Positions 41,777 to 51,239 are shown, numbered from the stretch's first letter. The stretch is DNA of 64,000 nucleotides from Dehalococcoidia bacterium (GCA_021295955.1 JAGWBJ010000003.1:1-64000), one strand, 5' to 3'. Numbers and translations: made by a program. Notes: generated from the sequence alone by a model not told the origin.

Positions 41777-44700
41777 ATGGCGGCCGCTAGCAGGACCGCG
41801 GCCACCCCTGCCCTCCGCTGGGCCGGCCGGATAGCCGGGGCCCTGGAGGCTACGTGGCTCCTGACGGCGGCCCTGGTCCCCCTGATATTCGTCCCGACGG
41901 ACTTCATGTCGTCGGAGGCGGTGAACGCCTACGTCGAGGTGCCCAAGACGACGGCGTTACGGCTCCTGGCCGGCGTGATGGTCATCCTCTGGATCGTCGA
42001 GTGGCTGCTGAGAGGGGGATTGACTCGCCCCCCACAGGCGTCGAGGTCCCTTGTAAGGCTGCAGGCCTGGCTGGTGGAGCAGCCCAGCCGCTGGATAGTC
42101 GTGGCTGCCACGATCTATATCGTGGCGGCCATCATTAGCACCGCACTGTCCCAGTCCTTCTTCATCAGCCTGTGGGGTGAGGTCTCGGGTCAGTTCGGGT
42201 ACTCTCTGTACACGACCCTCTCCTACTTCGTCCTCTTCGCCGTAATAGTCACCCATCTGAAGACCCGTCAGCAGCTCCACCGTCTGCTGACCGTGCTCGT
42301 GACCGCCGGTTTTCTTGTGGCCGTGTACGGAATAGTCCAGAGGTACGAGGGGGACCTCTTGAACGTCGGAGAGGCGGGCAGCTTCCGTGTCGCCTCGACC
42401 ATGGCCAACCCGGTCTTTACCGGGGCCGCCCTCGTAGGTACCGGGCTACTGAGCCTGGGGCTGGCCCGGGCCCTCCTGGAGGCCTGGGGCACAACGCCCG
42501 GGCGGGCGGCGGCCGTCGTGCTCCTGACCCTCGTGGTTGGCACGGGTCACCTGCTGGCGGTGTGGTTCACGGACGCCCGGGGCTCCTGGCTCATCGGCGT
42601 TCCCGCCGGCCTTGTGACTCTCCTGGGGTTGCCGGCGGTCTTCGACGCGCTGGACGGCGTGCTCGGGAAGCGGGCTCTCCGGGCTGACCTCGTGCTGCTG
42701 ACCTGCTTCATAATCGTGCTCACCGCAGCGGTGCTGGCGGCCCAGGTGGAGGTGATCGGCATCGAGGACTTCGCGGGCGTCTCGATGGTCCGCGTGCTGG
42801 CCTTTCTGGTGGGGATAGCGGCGTTCCTGAGCATCCTGGTGGCCATGTTCCCCGCCAGGTTATCGGAAGGAGTCAGGGACTTCGCCAAAACTCTCCTGCT
42901 GGTGGGATCGGCCTTGCTGGTCGCCCTGCTGGTCGTGACCTATACCTACTCTCCCGTGGGGACGGTGAAGCTGGCCTTCCGCGACCTGGCCTTCCTGGAT
43001 GCCCGGGTGCTGTTGGCGGTCTTCGGCGCCGTGGGGCTCCTGGGACTGCTTGCGCTGGCAGTGCGCGAGCCCCGCGCCCTGCTGGATGCGCGGGACCGGT
43101 GGAGGGAGGACCTACCCCAGACGCCCCGGGCCTCCGTCAGGCTGCCCAGCGACGGGAGGGTCCGTCTCATCACAGTGGGCCGGAACGCGGGCGCGGCGCT
43201 GATCGGTGCGGTCGGGCCGCTGCTGGCAGCGTGGGACGGGTCCAGGCGGGAGGTCGCCAAGGCCGCCAGGGTCGCCCTGGTGCTGTCATCGATGGTGGTG
43301 ATAGCCCTGCTGGTTGGCGGCCTGGTCGCCACCGTATCATCGGGCGCCCAGCCGCCTGCACCGGGCGTGGCCGAAAGGGAGGCGACGGATACAGTTGCCA
43401 CCGTGACGCCCGCCGAGCCCGAGGGCCGGGGGCTCAGCTTCCGAAACGACATTTGGGCGGCCTCCTGGAGGCTTATCAGGGACCGGCCGTGGTTCGAGTA
43501 CGAGGAGCTGTCGTACGCCCTGGCCCGCCCGTTGGTCGGCTACGGCCCCGAGCTGTTCAAGTACACGTTTCCCCTGGAGAGCCCCAAGGGCGGCCTCCTG
43601 AGCCAGGCCCACAACTTCTTCGTGCACCATTTCGTGGAGCAAGGGATACTGGGCGGGTTCGCGTCCATGGGGCTTGTCCTGTCCTTCTTCGCCGTGGGTG
43701 CGGCCCAGCTCTGGCGCAGCCGGGAAAGGGTCTCCACGGGCCATAGGTGGATACTGATCGCTCTCATGGCGACCATCGCGGGCCGGGTGGCCGAGATGAT
43801 GGTCGGGGTGGCCCGGGAGCCGGACCTGGTCACGTTCTGGGTCCTGCTGGCCATCCTCGTCGTGCTGCCCTCGGTGATGGGACGGTCCCAGGGGGCGGCC
43901 GTTGGCGGGGGCAGGTGTCCAACCTGCGGAGAGGAGCACGAGCCCCGGGCCACGTCCTGCCTCCGCTGCGGAGGCCCGCTGGGCTCCCCGGCAGCGGGCG
44001 AGGTCCAGAGGGGCGCCCGAAGGCGGGAGCGACGCGCCCGGCAGCGGGACCGTAGGGCCAGGGGCGCCGTCCGTCTGGGAGCCGCCATATCTCCCACAAG
44101 GGCGCTGGTCCTGGGGGTGATGTCCGTGGTCATCGTGTTCGTGGGCTGGCTGTCCTGGGACAAGAACGTGGACTACGCCTGGGCAGCCGCCATCGCCGGG
44201 TCCGCCGGTGAGAAGCTGTCCCAGGGGGACCTGCGGGCGGGTCACCGGCTCATGTCCCAGGCGGTCTCGAAGGCCCCCGACGTGCCCGTCTACTATCACA
44301 ACCTCTCGAGAGTCTACGACGGCTACAGGAAGTTCGTCACCGAGAACCAGGGGGAGTTCCAGTCGTGTGAGGAATACTTTGCCCTGGAGCCGCGAGAGGG
44401 GAGGTACCAGGTGGCGGATGGGAGCTTCGCCGGGTGTGCGGAGGAGTCCTACATCATTGCCTGGAGAGGGCTCTTGAAGAACGGGGATGCCGCACAGAAC
44501 AAGCTGGTGCTGGCCAACTCGGCCATGGTCCTGGCGTTGCTGGACTACGAGGGGCTTGACGACGAGGCCATCCGCTATTACGAAGAGCTGACGGACATGC
44601 TGCCCAAGTCGTGGCGCCAGGAGTACCTGCTTCGCAGGTCCCAGGTGCGTCTGGGCAAGTATCAGGACGCCGTGGATGGGTTCGAAGAGACGATGGCCAA

Positions 44701-45178
44701 GGCGGGGGTATCGAAGGAGAGGGCCCAGTCCCTGTATGTCCTGGGCCTGGCCCACGACGGTCTCGACCAGCGCGAGGAGGCCATCGACGCCTTCGAAAAG
44801 AGCCTGGACCAGCCCGACACCGGCGGGATAGAGGCCGAGGTGCTCCGGCACCTGTTCGCCGCCTACGAGGCACGGGTCGAAGCGCAGCTAGACGCCCGAG
44901 CCGAGGAGGAGGCGCTGGCAACCCTGGACAGGTACCTTGCCAGGACGGAAGGGTCGACAGCCGATGCCCGTCCGCTGTATCTCAAGGGTGTGGCCTACCA
45001 CCGGTTGCAGGACCTGGACCGGGCGCTGGAGGTCCTCCGGGAGAGCCTGCAGGCCGATGGGTCAGGCGCCATCGCCGCCGACGTCCATGGTCTGATGGCC
45101 ACCGTTTACGCGGACCTTGGAGATGCCGACGCCGCGGCCGAGCACAGTAGGCTGTCCAGGGAGCTGGAGCAGGGCTAG
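41777..45178 (+). CDS. O-antigen-ligase-like membrane protein fused to zinc ribbon and TPR region
   Basis: 1133 residues. Residues 1 to about 700 hold a dozen or more membrane helices, with a large outside loop near 555-640 (FRNDIWAASWRLIRDRPWFE, then YGPELFKYTFP and SQAHNFFVHHFVEQG), as in Wzy/WaaL-type polymerases and ligases. At about 712-740 is a zinc ribbon (CPTCGEEH, CLRCGGPLGSP), then an Arg-rich stretch, one more helix (ALVLGVMSVVIVFVGWLSW, about 775) and a TPR solenoid (about 810-1130). This architecture is unusual. The topology suggests glycan ligation or polymerisation with an attached scaffold. Confidence 0.82.
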   Translation: MAAASRTAATPALRWAGRIAGALEATWLLTAALVPLIFVPTDFMSSEAVNAYVEVPKTTALRLLAGVMVILWIVEWLLRGGLTRPPQASRSLVRLQAWLVEQPSRWIVVAATIYIVAAIISTALSQSFFISLWGEVSGQFGYSLYTTLSYFVLFAVIVTHLKTRQQLHRLLTVLVTAGFLVAVYGIVQRYEGDLLNVGEAGSFRVASTMANPVFTGAALVGTGLLSLGLARALLEAWGTTPGRAAAVVLLTLVVGTGHLLAVWFTDARGSWLIGVPAGLVTLLGLPAVFDALDGVLGKRALRADLVLLTCFIIVLTAAVLAAQVEVIGIEDFAGVSMVRVLAFLVGIAAFLSILVAMFPARLSEGVRDFAKTLLLVGSALLVALLVVTYTYSPVGTVKLAFRDLAFLDARVLLAVFGAVGLLGLLALAVREPRALLDARDRWREDLPQTPRASVRLPSDGRVRLITVGRNAGAALIGAVGPLLAAWDGSRREVAKAARVALVLSSMVVIALLVGGLVATVSSGAQPPAPGVAEREATDTVATVTPAEPEGRGLSFRNDIWAASWRLIRDRPWFEYEELSYALARPLVGYGPELFKYTFPLESPKGGLLSQAHNFFVHHFVEQGILGGFASMGLVLSFFAVGAAQLWRSRERVSTGHRWILIALMATIAGRVAEMMVGVAREPDLVTFWVLLAILVVLPSVMGRSQGAAVGGGRCPTCGEEHEPRATSCLRCGGPLGSPAAGEVQRGARRRERRARQRDRRARGAVRLGAAISPTRALVLGVMSVVIVFVGWLSWDKNVDYAWAAAIAGSAGEKLSQGDLRAGHRLMSQAVSKAPDVPVYYHNLSRVYDGYRKFVTENQGEFQSCEEYFALEPREGRYQVADGSFAGCAEESYIIAWRGLLKNGDAAQNKLVLANSAMVLALLDYEGLDDEAIRYYEELTDMLPKSWRQEYLLRRSQVRLGKYQDAVDGFEETMAKAGVSKERAQSLYVLGLAHDGLDQREEAIDAFEKSLDQPDTGGIEAEVLRHLFAAYEARVEAQLDARAEEEALATLDRYLARTEGSTADARPLYLKGVAYHRLQDLDRALEVLRESLQADGSGAIAADVHGLMATVYADLGDADAAAEHSRLSRELEQG

Positions 45179-45230
45179 GCCCGTGCCCAGTCTTCCGTTC
45201 CCGGCCCGAGGTCGGGACCAGGTCCTGGGA

Positions 45231-45638
45231 CTAGGCGGTGGCCGAGAGACCTGCGGCCTGGATGCCCGTCAGAGCCGCTTCCTCGTCCTGCTCGGCGGTG
45301 CCGCCGCTGCCCCCAACCGCGCCGACCATCTGGCCGTCCTTGAATACGGGGAGTGCCCCCTTGCCGGGTACGAAGTGGCCGCCCTCGATGGTGGTAAGGG
45401 ACCGTATGACGGCGTTGTCCGCCAGGTCGCCGCTGGGCCTGCCGAAGGCCGCCGCCGCGGCCGCCTTGCCGCGAGAGACCAGGGCGGTCCTCCAGAGGGC
45501 CCCATCGACCCGGAACATCGCGATCAGGTCTCCCCTCGCGTCGACCACCGACACGCTCATGCCGACGCCCCATCCCAGTATCTTGGCCTTGGCCGCCGCC
45601 AGGATCTGCTCAGCCTCCGCCAGAGTCAATGTCGCCAT
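45231..45638 (-). CDS. HbpS/GlcG-family (DUF336) protein (2)
   Basis: 135 residues. SVSVVDARGDLIAMFRVDGA, then ALVSRGKAAAAAAFGRPSGD and GALPVFKDGQMVGAVGGSGG with TAEQDEEAALTG. Same family as the gene at 16502-16921 but a different branch (DARGD, GRPSGD). A TATAAT on the minus strand at 45675-45670 could be its -10. Single gene, convergent with the long membrane fusion. Function unknown beyond the family link to haem binding and glycolate or diol loci. Confidence 0.85.
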   Translation of the reverse strand: MATLTLAEAEQILAAAKAKILGWGVGMSVSVVDARGDLIAMFRVDGALWRTALVSRGKAAAAAAFGRPSGDLADNAVIRSLTTIEGGHFVPGKGALPVFKDGQMVGAVGGSGGTAEQDEEAALTGIQAAGLSATA

Positions 45639-45822
45639 TGGTTGCCTCCTCGGTCATTATTGCCACTAGATTATATGGGAGAATCGATGCTATGGATACC
45701 ACGGCGGCCGGTGGCGTGGCCGTGTGGCGAACCCATGGGCCGGATAGTATAATCAGCCCGCGTTCTCGGTATAGCCTGCCGCATTCTGCCAGCGGGCGGA
45801 CGGGGCTCCGGAGGTGCCTTTC

Positions 45823-47007
45823 GTGAGGGATGTCATAGTGGTGGGTGCGGGACCCGCCGGCAATAACACGGCCTTCAACCTGGCCGGCCGGGGATACGAC
45901 GTGGTGGTGGTCGACCTGACCCGGCGCATAGGCGACAAGCTGTGCACCGGCATAGTCGGCCGCGAGTGCCTGGAGCGGTTCCCCATCGACCCCGGGTTGG
46001 TCCATCGTGATGTCAAAGGGGCCGTGGTGGCCGCTCCCGGAGGCGAGGTCGTGAGCCTGGGCAGGCAAGAGGTCCAGGCCCACGTGGTGGACCGGGTCTC
46101 ATACGTGGACTCCCTGGCGGAGAAGGGCAGGAACGCGGGCGCCGAGTACCTGCTGGGCCACAGGGCCACCGAGGTCGTCCCCGAGGACCAGGGCTGGAGG
46201 GTCGAGACGGTCAACGGCTCCGGCGGCCGCACCCTGAAGGCTAGGGCGCTGGTGCTGGCCAGCGGGTTCGGCTCGGACTTGACCGGCCGAGTGGGGCTGG
46301 GGCGCGTGGGCGACTTCGCGACAGGGGTGCAGGCGGAGGTGATGGCCCCCGGAGTGGAGGACATACACGTCTACTTCGGCCAGGGGGTCGCTCCCGGCTT
46401 CTTCGCCTGGATGGTGCCCACCTCCGGCGGAAGGGCCCTGGTCGGGCTGCTGTGCCGGAGGCGGGGTATGGGTCACCTGCAGAAGCTGGTCCTCCGCTTG
46501 CAGATGGAGGGGAAGGTGACGCGGGTAACCAGGGCCCCGGCCAGGTGGGGCGTGCCCCTCCGTCCCCTGGGGCGCACCTTCGGCGACGGGGTGCTGGCGG
46601 TGGGGGACTCAGCGGGCCAGCTCAAGCCGACCACCGGCGGCGGCATCTACTACGCCCTGCTGGCCAGCGAGATCGCCGCAGGCGCCCTCCACCGGGCGTT
46701 CACGCGGGGAGACCTGTCCTCCGACCGCCTCTCGGCCTACGAGCGGGAGTGGAAGGACCTCCTCGCCCACGAGATGGACGTGGGGTACTCCGCCCGCCGC
46801 ATGTTCGAGGTGCTCAAGGACTGGCAGATCAACCTACTGATGCACATGTTTGCCAGCGACGGCGTCTTCGAGGAGCTGGTGGACCTCCAGTCCCTGTCCT
46901 TCGACTGGCACAGCGGCGTGATCGCCAGGCTCATGGACCATCCGATGCTCAACCGGGCCCTCACCTTCATAAACCCGGTCCTCGCGACCCTGGCTCCCCG
47001 AAGCTGA
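45823..47007 (+). CDS. FAD-dependent oxidoreductase, geranylgeranyl-reductase family
   Basis: 394 residues. N-terminal dinucleotide fold VIVVGAGPAGNNTAFNLAGR, with an early Cys (GDKLCTGIVGRECL) as in the geranylgeranyl/digeranylgeranyl reductases, and the second FAD motif GVLAVGDSAGQLKPTTGGGI. These flavoproteins reduce polyprenyl chains of lipids or quinones; the substrate is not certain. I chose the GTG at 45823, 8 bases after GGAGG; the GTG at 45814 lies on that ribosome site. A TATAAT at 45748-45753 is the probable -10. Confidence 0.85.
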   Translation: MRDVIVVGAGPAGNNTAFNLAGRGYDVVVVDLTRRIGDKLCTGIVGRECLERFPIDPGLVHRDVKGAVVAAPGGEVVSLGRQEVQAHVVDRVSYVDSLAEKGRNAGAEYLLGHRATEVVPEDQGWRVETVNGSGGRTLKARALVLASGFGSDLTGRVGLGRVGDFATGVQAEVMAPGVEDIHVYFGQGVAPGFFAWMVPTSGGRALVGLLCRRRGMGHLQKLVLRLQMEGKVTRVTRAPARWGVPLRPLGRTFGDGVLAVGDSAGQLKPTTGGGIYYALLASEIAAGALHRAFTRGDLSSDRLSAYEREWKDLLAHEMDVGYSARRMFEVLKDWQINLLMHMFASDGVFEELVDLQSLSFDWHSGVIARLMDHPMLNRALTFINPVLATLAPRS

Positions 47008-47162
47008 CAAGGGTTCCCCCTTCGCGCCGAGTTTTCGTGATTTTTGGCCCTTTCTTAAACGTGTCTTAAATCTCGCCTTTTGCTAAAATCATATCACTAA
47101 CCTCGGTGGGGGGTGGGAAATTGTTCGAGAACTTTGGTCCGGGAGCCGATGGCGAGGCCAGG

Positions 47163-48209
47163 ATGTCAACGCCCTCCCGCTCGAATGGGAACGGACCCGT
47201 CCGTCTGGGACTGCGGCTGCTGGCCTCCGTGGCGGGCGGAGCGATGCTTCTCCTGGCCATGGGCTGCTCCAGTGGTGAGGACCCGAAGTTAGCCTTCGTA
47301 TCAGACAGGGATGGAAATCCGGAGATATACACCGTAAACGTCGATGGGTCGGAACAGACGCGGCTCACGGTCAACAACGCCGTCGACAGCCGCCCCCTGT
47401 GGTCCCCCGACAGGAAGTGGGTGGCCTTCGTCTCCGAGGAGTCGGGCGACCCGGAGATAAACCGCCTTCAGGTGGGGCCCGATGAAGCCAAGCCCCAACG
47501 GCTGACACACAGCCCCGGGGACGACCACATGCACTGGTGGTCCCCCGACGGGTCCCGCATCGCCTTCATCTCCGACCGTTCGGGACAGCCCGAGGTGTAC
47601 GTAATCGGCGCCGACGGGTCCAAGACAGGCATCACCCGGATCACCTCGGGTGAGTTCGCCGAGCTGAGGCTGGATGGATGGTCCTCCGACGGCCGGTGGC
47701 TCGCCTTCGTCCCCAACACCAGTGAAGAGGGCCCCGGGATCATGATCCGCAACCCGGACGGCGTCAACCTGATGCGGCTCACCAGCTTCCAGGACTACGA
47801 TGCCCGGTGGTCCCCGGACAACCGCAAGATAGTCTACACGTCGGAGAGGGACGGCAACCAGGAGATCTACGTGATGAACTCCGACGGGTCGAGCCAGACG
47901 CGGCTGACCCACAACGACAGCCCGGACCACTCGCCCTCCTGGTCTCCCGACGGCCTGAAGATAGCCTTCGTGTCAGAGCGCGACGGCAACCAGGAGATCT
48001 ACGTGATGAAGGCCGACGGCGCCGGGGTCACGCGGTATACGGCCAACGATGCCGTCGACGAGTCGCCCGTGTGGTCACCCGACGGGAAGAAGCTCGCCTT
48101 CGTGTCCTACATCTACAACACGGGCGAGATATTCGTAATGAACATCGCGGACCGCAACCAGACTCGTCTCACCAACAACAACGCCAACGACACCGACCCG
48201 GTCTGGTAG
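47163..48209 (+). CDS. TolB-like beta-propeller lipoprotein
   Basis: 348 residues. Lipoprotein signal: LGLRLLASVAGGAMLLLAMG then Cys of the lipobox (LAMGC). Seven PD40-type repeats follow, of the pattern I-A-F-V-S-x-R-D-G-N-x-E-I-Y-V-M-x-D-G...L-T-x-N...P-x-W-S-P-D-G. Such propellers bind proteins or peptides outside the membrane; TolB of the Tol-Pal system has the same repeats, but no tol genes are present. The ATG at 47163 gives the best signal; the frame is open to 47106. Confidence 0.85.
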   Translation: MSTPSRSNGNGPVRLGLRLLASVAGGAMLLLAMGCSSGEDPKLAFVSDRDGNPEIYTVNVDGSEQTRLTVNNAVDSRPLWSPDRKWVAFVSEESGDPEINRLQVGPDEAKPQRLTHSPGDDHMHWWSPDGSRIAFISDRSGQPEVYVIGADGSKTGITRITSGEFAELRLDGWSSDGRWLAFVPNTSEEGPGIMIRNPDGVNLMRLTSFQDYDARWSPDNRKIVYTSERDGNQEIYVMNSDGSSQTRLTHNDSPDHSPSWSPDGLKIAFVSERDGNQEIYVMKADGAGVTRYTANDAVDESPVWSPDGKKLAFVSYIYNTGEIFVMNIADRNQTRLTNNNANDTDPVW

Positions 48210-48262
48210 CCGCCGTGGCGGGCCGGCTCCGGCGCCCCGTAACCGCCGGTTGCACCCGCGTC

Positions 48263-48568
48263 ATGGCCCGGGCCGTTGCGGCAGCGGTGCTCGTCTCAGT
48301 GTCCATAGCCTGCAATGGCTCCCTCCCCGGTCCCGAGGACACGATGACGGTCCGGGGTATGGTCGTGGAGGTACGGGCGAAGTCCATTACGGAGCTGGAG
48401 CTCCTGGCCATCATGGACCAGACGGGAGACCGGTGGGAGTTCTATGCCGACGGGTTCGCGGGCTTCACGCCGGCGCATCTCAGGGAGCATCAGGCCTTCG
48501 GCCAGCCGGTGACCGTAACCTACAGGGAGACCCGGGACGGGCTGCTGGTGGTGGGACTGGCGGACTGA
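48263..48568 (+). CDS. Small lipoprotein of unknown function
   Basis: 101 residues. Signal ARAVAAAVLVSVSIAC with lipobox SIAC, then a small beta domain (MTVRGMVVEVRAKSITELEL; DRWEFYADGFAGFTPAHLRE; HQAFGQPVTVTYRETRDGLL) that looks OB-fold-like. It starts 53 bases after the propeller gene, same strand, and probably shares its transcript. No specific family recognised. Confidence 0.65.
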   Translation: MARAVAAAVLVSVSIACNGSLPGPEDTMTVRGMVVEVRAKSITELELLAIMDQTGDRWEFYADGFAGFTPAHLREHQAFGQPVTVTYRETRDGLLVVGLAD

Positions 48569-48575
48569 GCCCAGT

Positions 48576-49481
48576 CTACTGGAGCACCGCGGCGAGCCCC
48601 TCCTCGATCTCCTCGGCGGTGGCGAAGGCCTCGAACTTGGCGGACACCGCGCCGCCGCCGTCGACGACGAACGTCCATGGCTCGGTGGGCAAGCCCCACT
48701 CGTCCACCGACGGCACTGCCCGGGCCCTGCCGAGGTCTCCCTGGATCTCGTGGGGGTTGTCGAACACCTCCACGTGGATGAAGTTCGCCCGTCCCCGGTA
48801 CCGGTCCCTGACCTCCGACAGCACCTCCACCTGGGGACCGCATGTGGCCGTCTGGCAGTAGCCCGGTGTGGCAAATGAGACGACCAGGGGCATGCCCGAG
48901 GCCAGCGCCTCTCGTATAGTCATCCGGTACAGGTCCGGGTCGGGGACAGGCGCGGTGGTCAGGTGGTCCAGAGTCTCCACGTCCCGGCCCGTCTTGTTCA
49001 CCGAGGCGGGGGCCGGTGAGCCCACGGCGGGCGTGCTGCTTTTCTCTTTAACCTGGATGGTCGTCGTGACGTCGTCGGCGCCGCTCCCAGGCCCGTACAG
49101 GGACACCACCGCCCCAGGGAACCGGACCGTGGTGTTGGAGGCGCGGTCCTGTATGGCGAAGGCGAGGCGGTTTGTCCCCACTCCCAGGTCGGTGGATATC
49201 ACCGTGGCCGACAGCGCGGGGGACTCGGGCGACGAGGAGGAGGCCAACCGGGTCTCGTCGACGGATATGTCCATCCCCCATTGGCCCGCCCGGTCGAAGG
49301 CGACCTGGGCCGTGTACACGCCCAGATTGCCCAGTGGCCATGGCCGGAACCGGGCGACGGCGGTCGCGTCGGGCTCTGCCGGGTCCGGCCCCGAGCACGC
49401 CGCGAAGAGGACGGCGGTCAGCGCCGCAAGGACCGCGGTGGCCGCGGGTATGGTGGTGGACCTACTTGACGTGGGTTTCAT
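48576..49481 (-). CDS. Lipoprotein with C-terminal thioredoxin-like domain
   Basis: 301 residues. Signal and lipobox AALTAVLFAAC. Residues about 30-170 are a beta-sandwich-like region (YTAQVAFDRAGQWGMDISVD; NRLAFAIQDRASNTTVRFPG); from about 190 a thioredoxin-like fold, PLVVSFATPGYCQTATCGPQ, with a CxxxxC spacing (Cys-Gln-Thr-Ala-Thr-Cys) instead of CxxC, and a WTFVVDGGG strand. It resembles redox lipoproteins that handle copper or thiols outside the cell. Start MKPTSSRSTT at 49481; the longer frame contains the gap. Convergent with the small lipoprotein gene by 7 bases. Confidence 0.8.
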   Translation of the reverse strand: MKPTSSRSTTIPAATAVLAALTAVLFAACSGPDPAEPDATAVARFRPWPLGNLGVYTAQVAFDRAGQWGMDISVDETRLASSSSPESPALSATVISTDLGVGTNRLAFAIQDRASNTTVRFPGAVVSLYGPGSGADDVTTTIQVKEKSSTPAVGSPAPASVNKTGRDVETLDHLTTAPVPDPDLYRMTIREALASGMPLVVSFATPGYCQTATCGPQVEVLSEVRDRYRGRANFIHVEVFDNPHEIQGDLGRARAVPSVDEWGLPTEPWTFVVDGGGAVSAKFEAFATAEEIEEGLAAVLQ

Positions 49482-49617
49482 CGGAGGTCGTCTTTGTGAT
49501 GCCGTCCGGTCGGGGGGATGCGAACACCCTATTATAGTCCAAAGCCATAGCCCGAACATCAACCCGGAGGCGGCGGAAGGGAAGTTCAAGAGTACCTACT
49601 CCCTGCCCGTCCGGCTG

Positions 49618-49684
49618 CCGTCATTCCCGCGCACTGGGGGGAATCCCCATCTGGGCAATACTGGACTCCCGCGAACGCGGGAGA
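49618..49684. repeat. REP/MITE-like inverted repeat (copy 3)
   Basis: CCGTCATTCCCGCGCACTGG ... GGACTCCCGCGAACGCGGGAG, same family as the element at 13742-13808 but missing the right CGTCA end. It lies in the 388-base gap 49482-49869 that otherwise holds only the promoter below. Confidence 0.6.
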
Positions 49685-49749
49685 GGAGGGGTCAGGAAGT
49701 TGAGTCTACACCTGCCTCGGTGGCTAGGCGACCGGGTTGCCCATGAGGA

Positions 49750-49778
49750 ATGACCCGGTTCCGGACATGAAGTATAAT
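49750..49778 (+). promoter_or_regulatory. Promoter of the acetamidase/RidA unit
   Basis: ATGACC (49750-49755, 4 of 6 to consensus), 17-base spacer, perfect TATAAT (49773-49778). Leader of about 85 bases to the ATG at 49870, which follows AGGAGG. Confidence 0.55.
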
Positions 49779-49869
49779 CTCCGTACGTACCAAGACGAGG
49801 CCGGCAACAGTGACCGGCTCCGCGGAACGGACCCGAGGGGCGGTCCACTCAGGTGACAGGAGGACTTCG

Positions 49870-50784
49870 ATGAGACGGCTCACCAAGGACAAGCATATCT
49901 ACGACCTGGACCCCGACGCGCCGCCGGCCATAACCATCGAGTCCGGCGAGGAGCTGATAGTGGAGACCTGGGACGTGTTCCAGGGCCTCCAGGACTCGGA
50001 GTCCATCCACCAGAGATTCGAGCTGGGACCCGACCCGTCGGCCCTTCCCATACCGGCTACGGGCCCTATCTACGTGCGGGACGCCATGCCCGGCGATGCG
50101 CTGAAGATCGACTTCATACGCATCACACCCATTGATCACGCCATCCAGCGGCAGAGGCCGGGCAGCGGTTACCTGGACGAGGATTTCCGGGACATACACG
50201 TGACCCTCATGCCCATCGAAGGCGACCACCTGGTGTTCCCCGGCGGCATCCGGATACCCCTTAGCCCGGACATGGGGATGGTGGCCACCACCCCCACCTA
50301 CGTGCTGCACCCCTCGGGGCGCATCGGCCCCCATGGCGGGGACATAGACTTGCACGACCTGGGTGAGGGGACGACCCTCCATCTTCCGGTATTCGTGCCG
50401 GGAGGCCTGCTGGTAATGGGCGATGGCCACGCGGCTGCGGGCGAGGCCACCATGGCCGGGACAGCGGCGGAGGCGCAGCTGGAGGTACACATTCGAGTTA
50501 CCCTGGAGAAGGGGCGTAACCTGAAGTCCCCACGGGCGTTGACGCGGAGCGACTTCGTCATCCTGGGCCACGACAAGAACGACGGAGACCTGACCGAGTG
50601 CCTGACCCGTGCCGTGAGGGAGATGCTGGACGTACTGGTGGGCGAGAAGGGCATGGAGCCCAACGACGCCTACGCCCTGCTGAGCGTGGCTGGGGCCGTG
50701 GTCGGTCCGGCGTCGAACCGCCGGCTGTACATGAGCTCTCCCAAGGTTACCCTCGACCGCCAGGTCTACGAGCAGCTTGGATAG
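49870..50784 (+). CDS. Acetamidase/formamidase family protein
   Basis: 304 residues. RRLTKDKHIYDLDPDAPPAI start, IYVRDAMPGDALKIDF, IPLSPDMGMVATTP, GPHGGDIDLHDLGEGTTLHL and VFVPGGLLVMGDGHAAAGEA: the repeated Asp/His segments are those of the zinc-dependent FmdA/AmdA family that releases ammonia from short amides. A promoter and good ribosome site precede it, and a RidA-family gene follows at 61 bases, consistent with nitrogen scavenging from amides. Confidence 0.9.
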   Translation: MRRLTKDKHIYDLDPDAPPAITIESGEELIVETWDVFQGLQDSESIHQRFELGPDPSALPIPATGPIYVRDAMPGDALKIDFIRITPIDHAIQRQRPGSGYLDEDFRDIHVTLMPIEGDHLVFPGGIRIPLSPDMGMVATTPTYVLHPSGRIGPHGGDIDLHDLGEGTTLHLPVFVPGGLLVMGDGHAAAGEATMAGTAAEAQLEVHIRVTLEKGRNLKSPRALTRSDFVILGHDKNDGDLTECLTRAVREMLDVLVGEKGMEPNDAYALLSVAGAVVGPASNRRLYMSSPKVTLDRQVYEQLG

Positions 50785-50845
50785 CCGGAGGAGAGTTGGG
50801 CGGCGGGGTCGGCGGCATTAGCAACGAGAAAAAGGAGAGTGCATC

Positions 50846-51235
50846 ATGGCGCAAAAGACGGTGATCAGGCCGCCCGGGTTGCCCGATTCGGGCAGTCCTC
50901 TTTCCCGGGCCATTCGGGCGGGGGACTTCGTGTTCGTCTCGGGCACGCCGGCCAGCCCCAACCCGGCAACGGGCGAGCTCGACCCGGACATCCGGGCCCA
51001 GGTGCGGAGCTGTCTGGAGACCATCGATACCATCCTGCAAGAGGCCGGTACGTCCCTGAGCAACGTGGTCGCCGTCACGTCGTACCTCACCGACGCCGGC
51101 TATTTCGCCGCCTATAACGAGGAGTACCGCAGGTTCTTTCCCAGCGACTACCCGTCGCGTACGACCGTCAAGGCGGAGCTGATGAGGCCCGAGATGTTGG
51201 TGGAGATCACCGTCACGGCCGTCGTGCCGTCCTAG
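50846..51235 (+). CDS. RidA-family enamine/imine deaminase
   Basis: 129 residues, family length. Arg105 (YPSRTTVKAEL) and Glu120 (MLVEITVTAV) occupy the positions of the E. coli RidA catalytic Arg and Glu. GDFVFVSGTPASPNP and AAYNEEYRRFFP are typical. The enzyme hydrolyses reactive 2-aminoacrylate-type imines. Downstream of the acetamidase; ends 4 bases before the convergent tRNA-Pro gene. Confidence 0.92.
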   Translation: MAQKTVIRPPGLPDSGSPLSRAIRAGDFVFVSGTPASPNPATGELDPDIRAQVRSCLETIDTILQEAGTSLSNVVAVTSYLTDAGYFAAYNEEYRRFFPSDYPSRTTVKAELMRPEMLVEITVTAVVPS

Positions 51236-51239
51236 AAGC

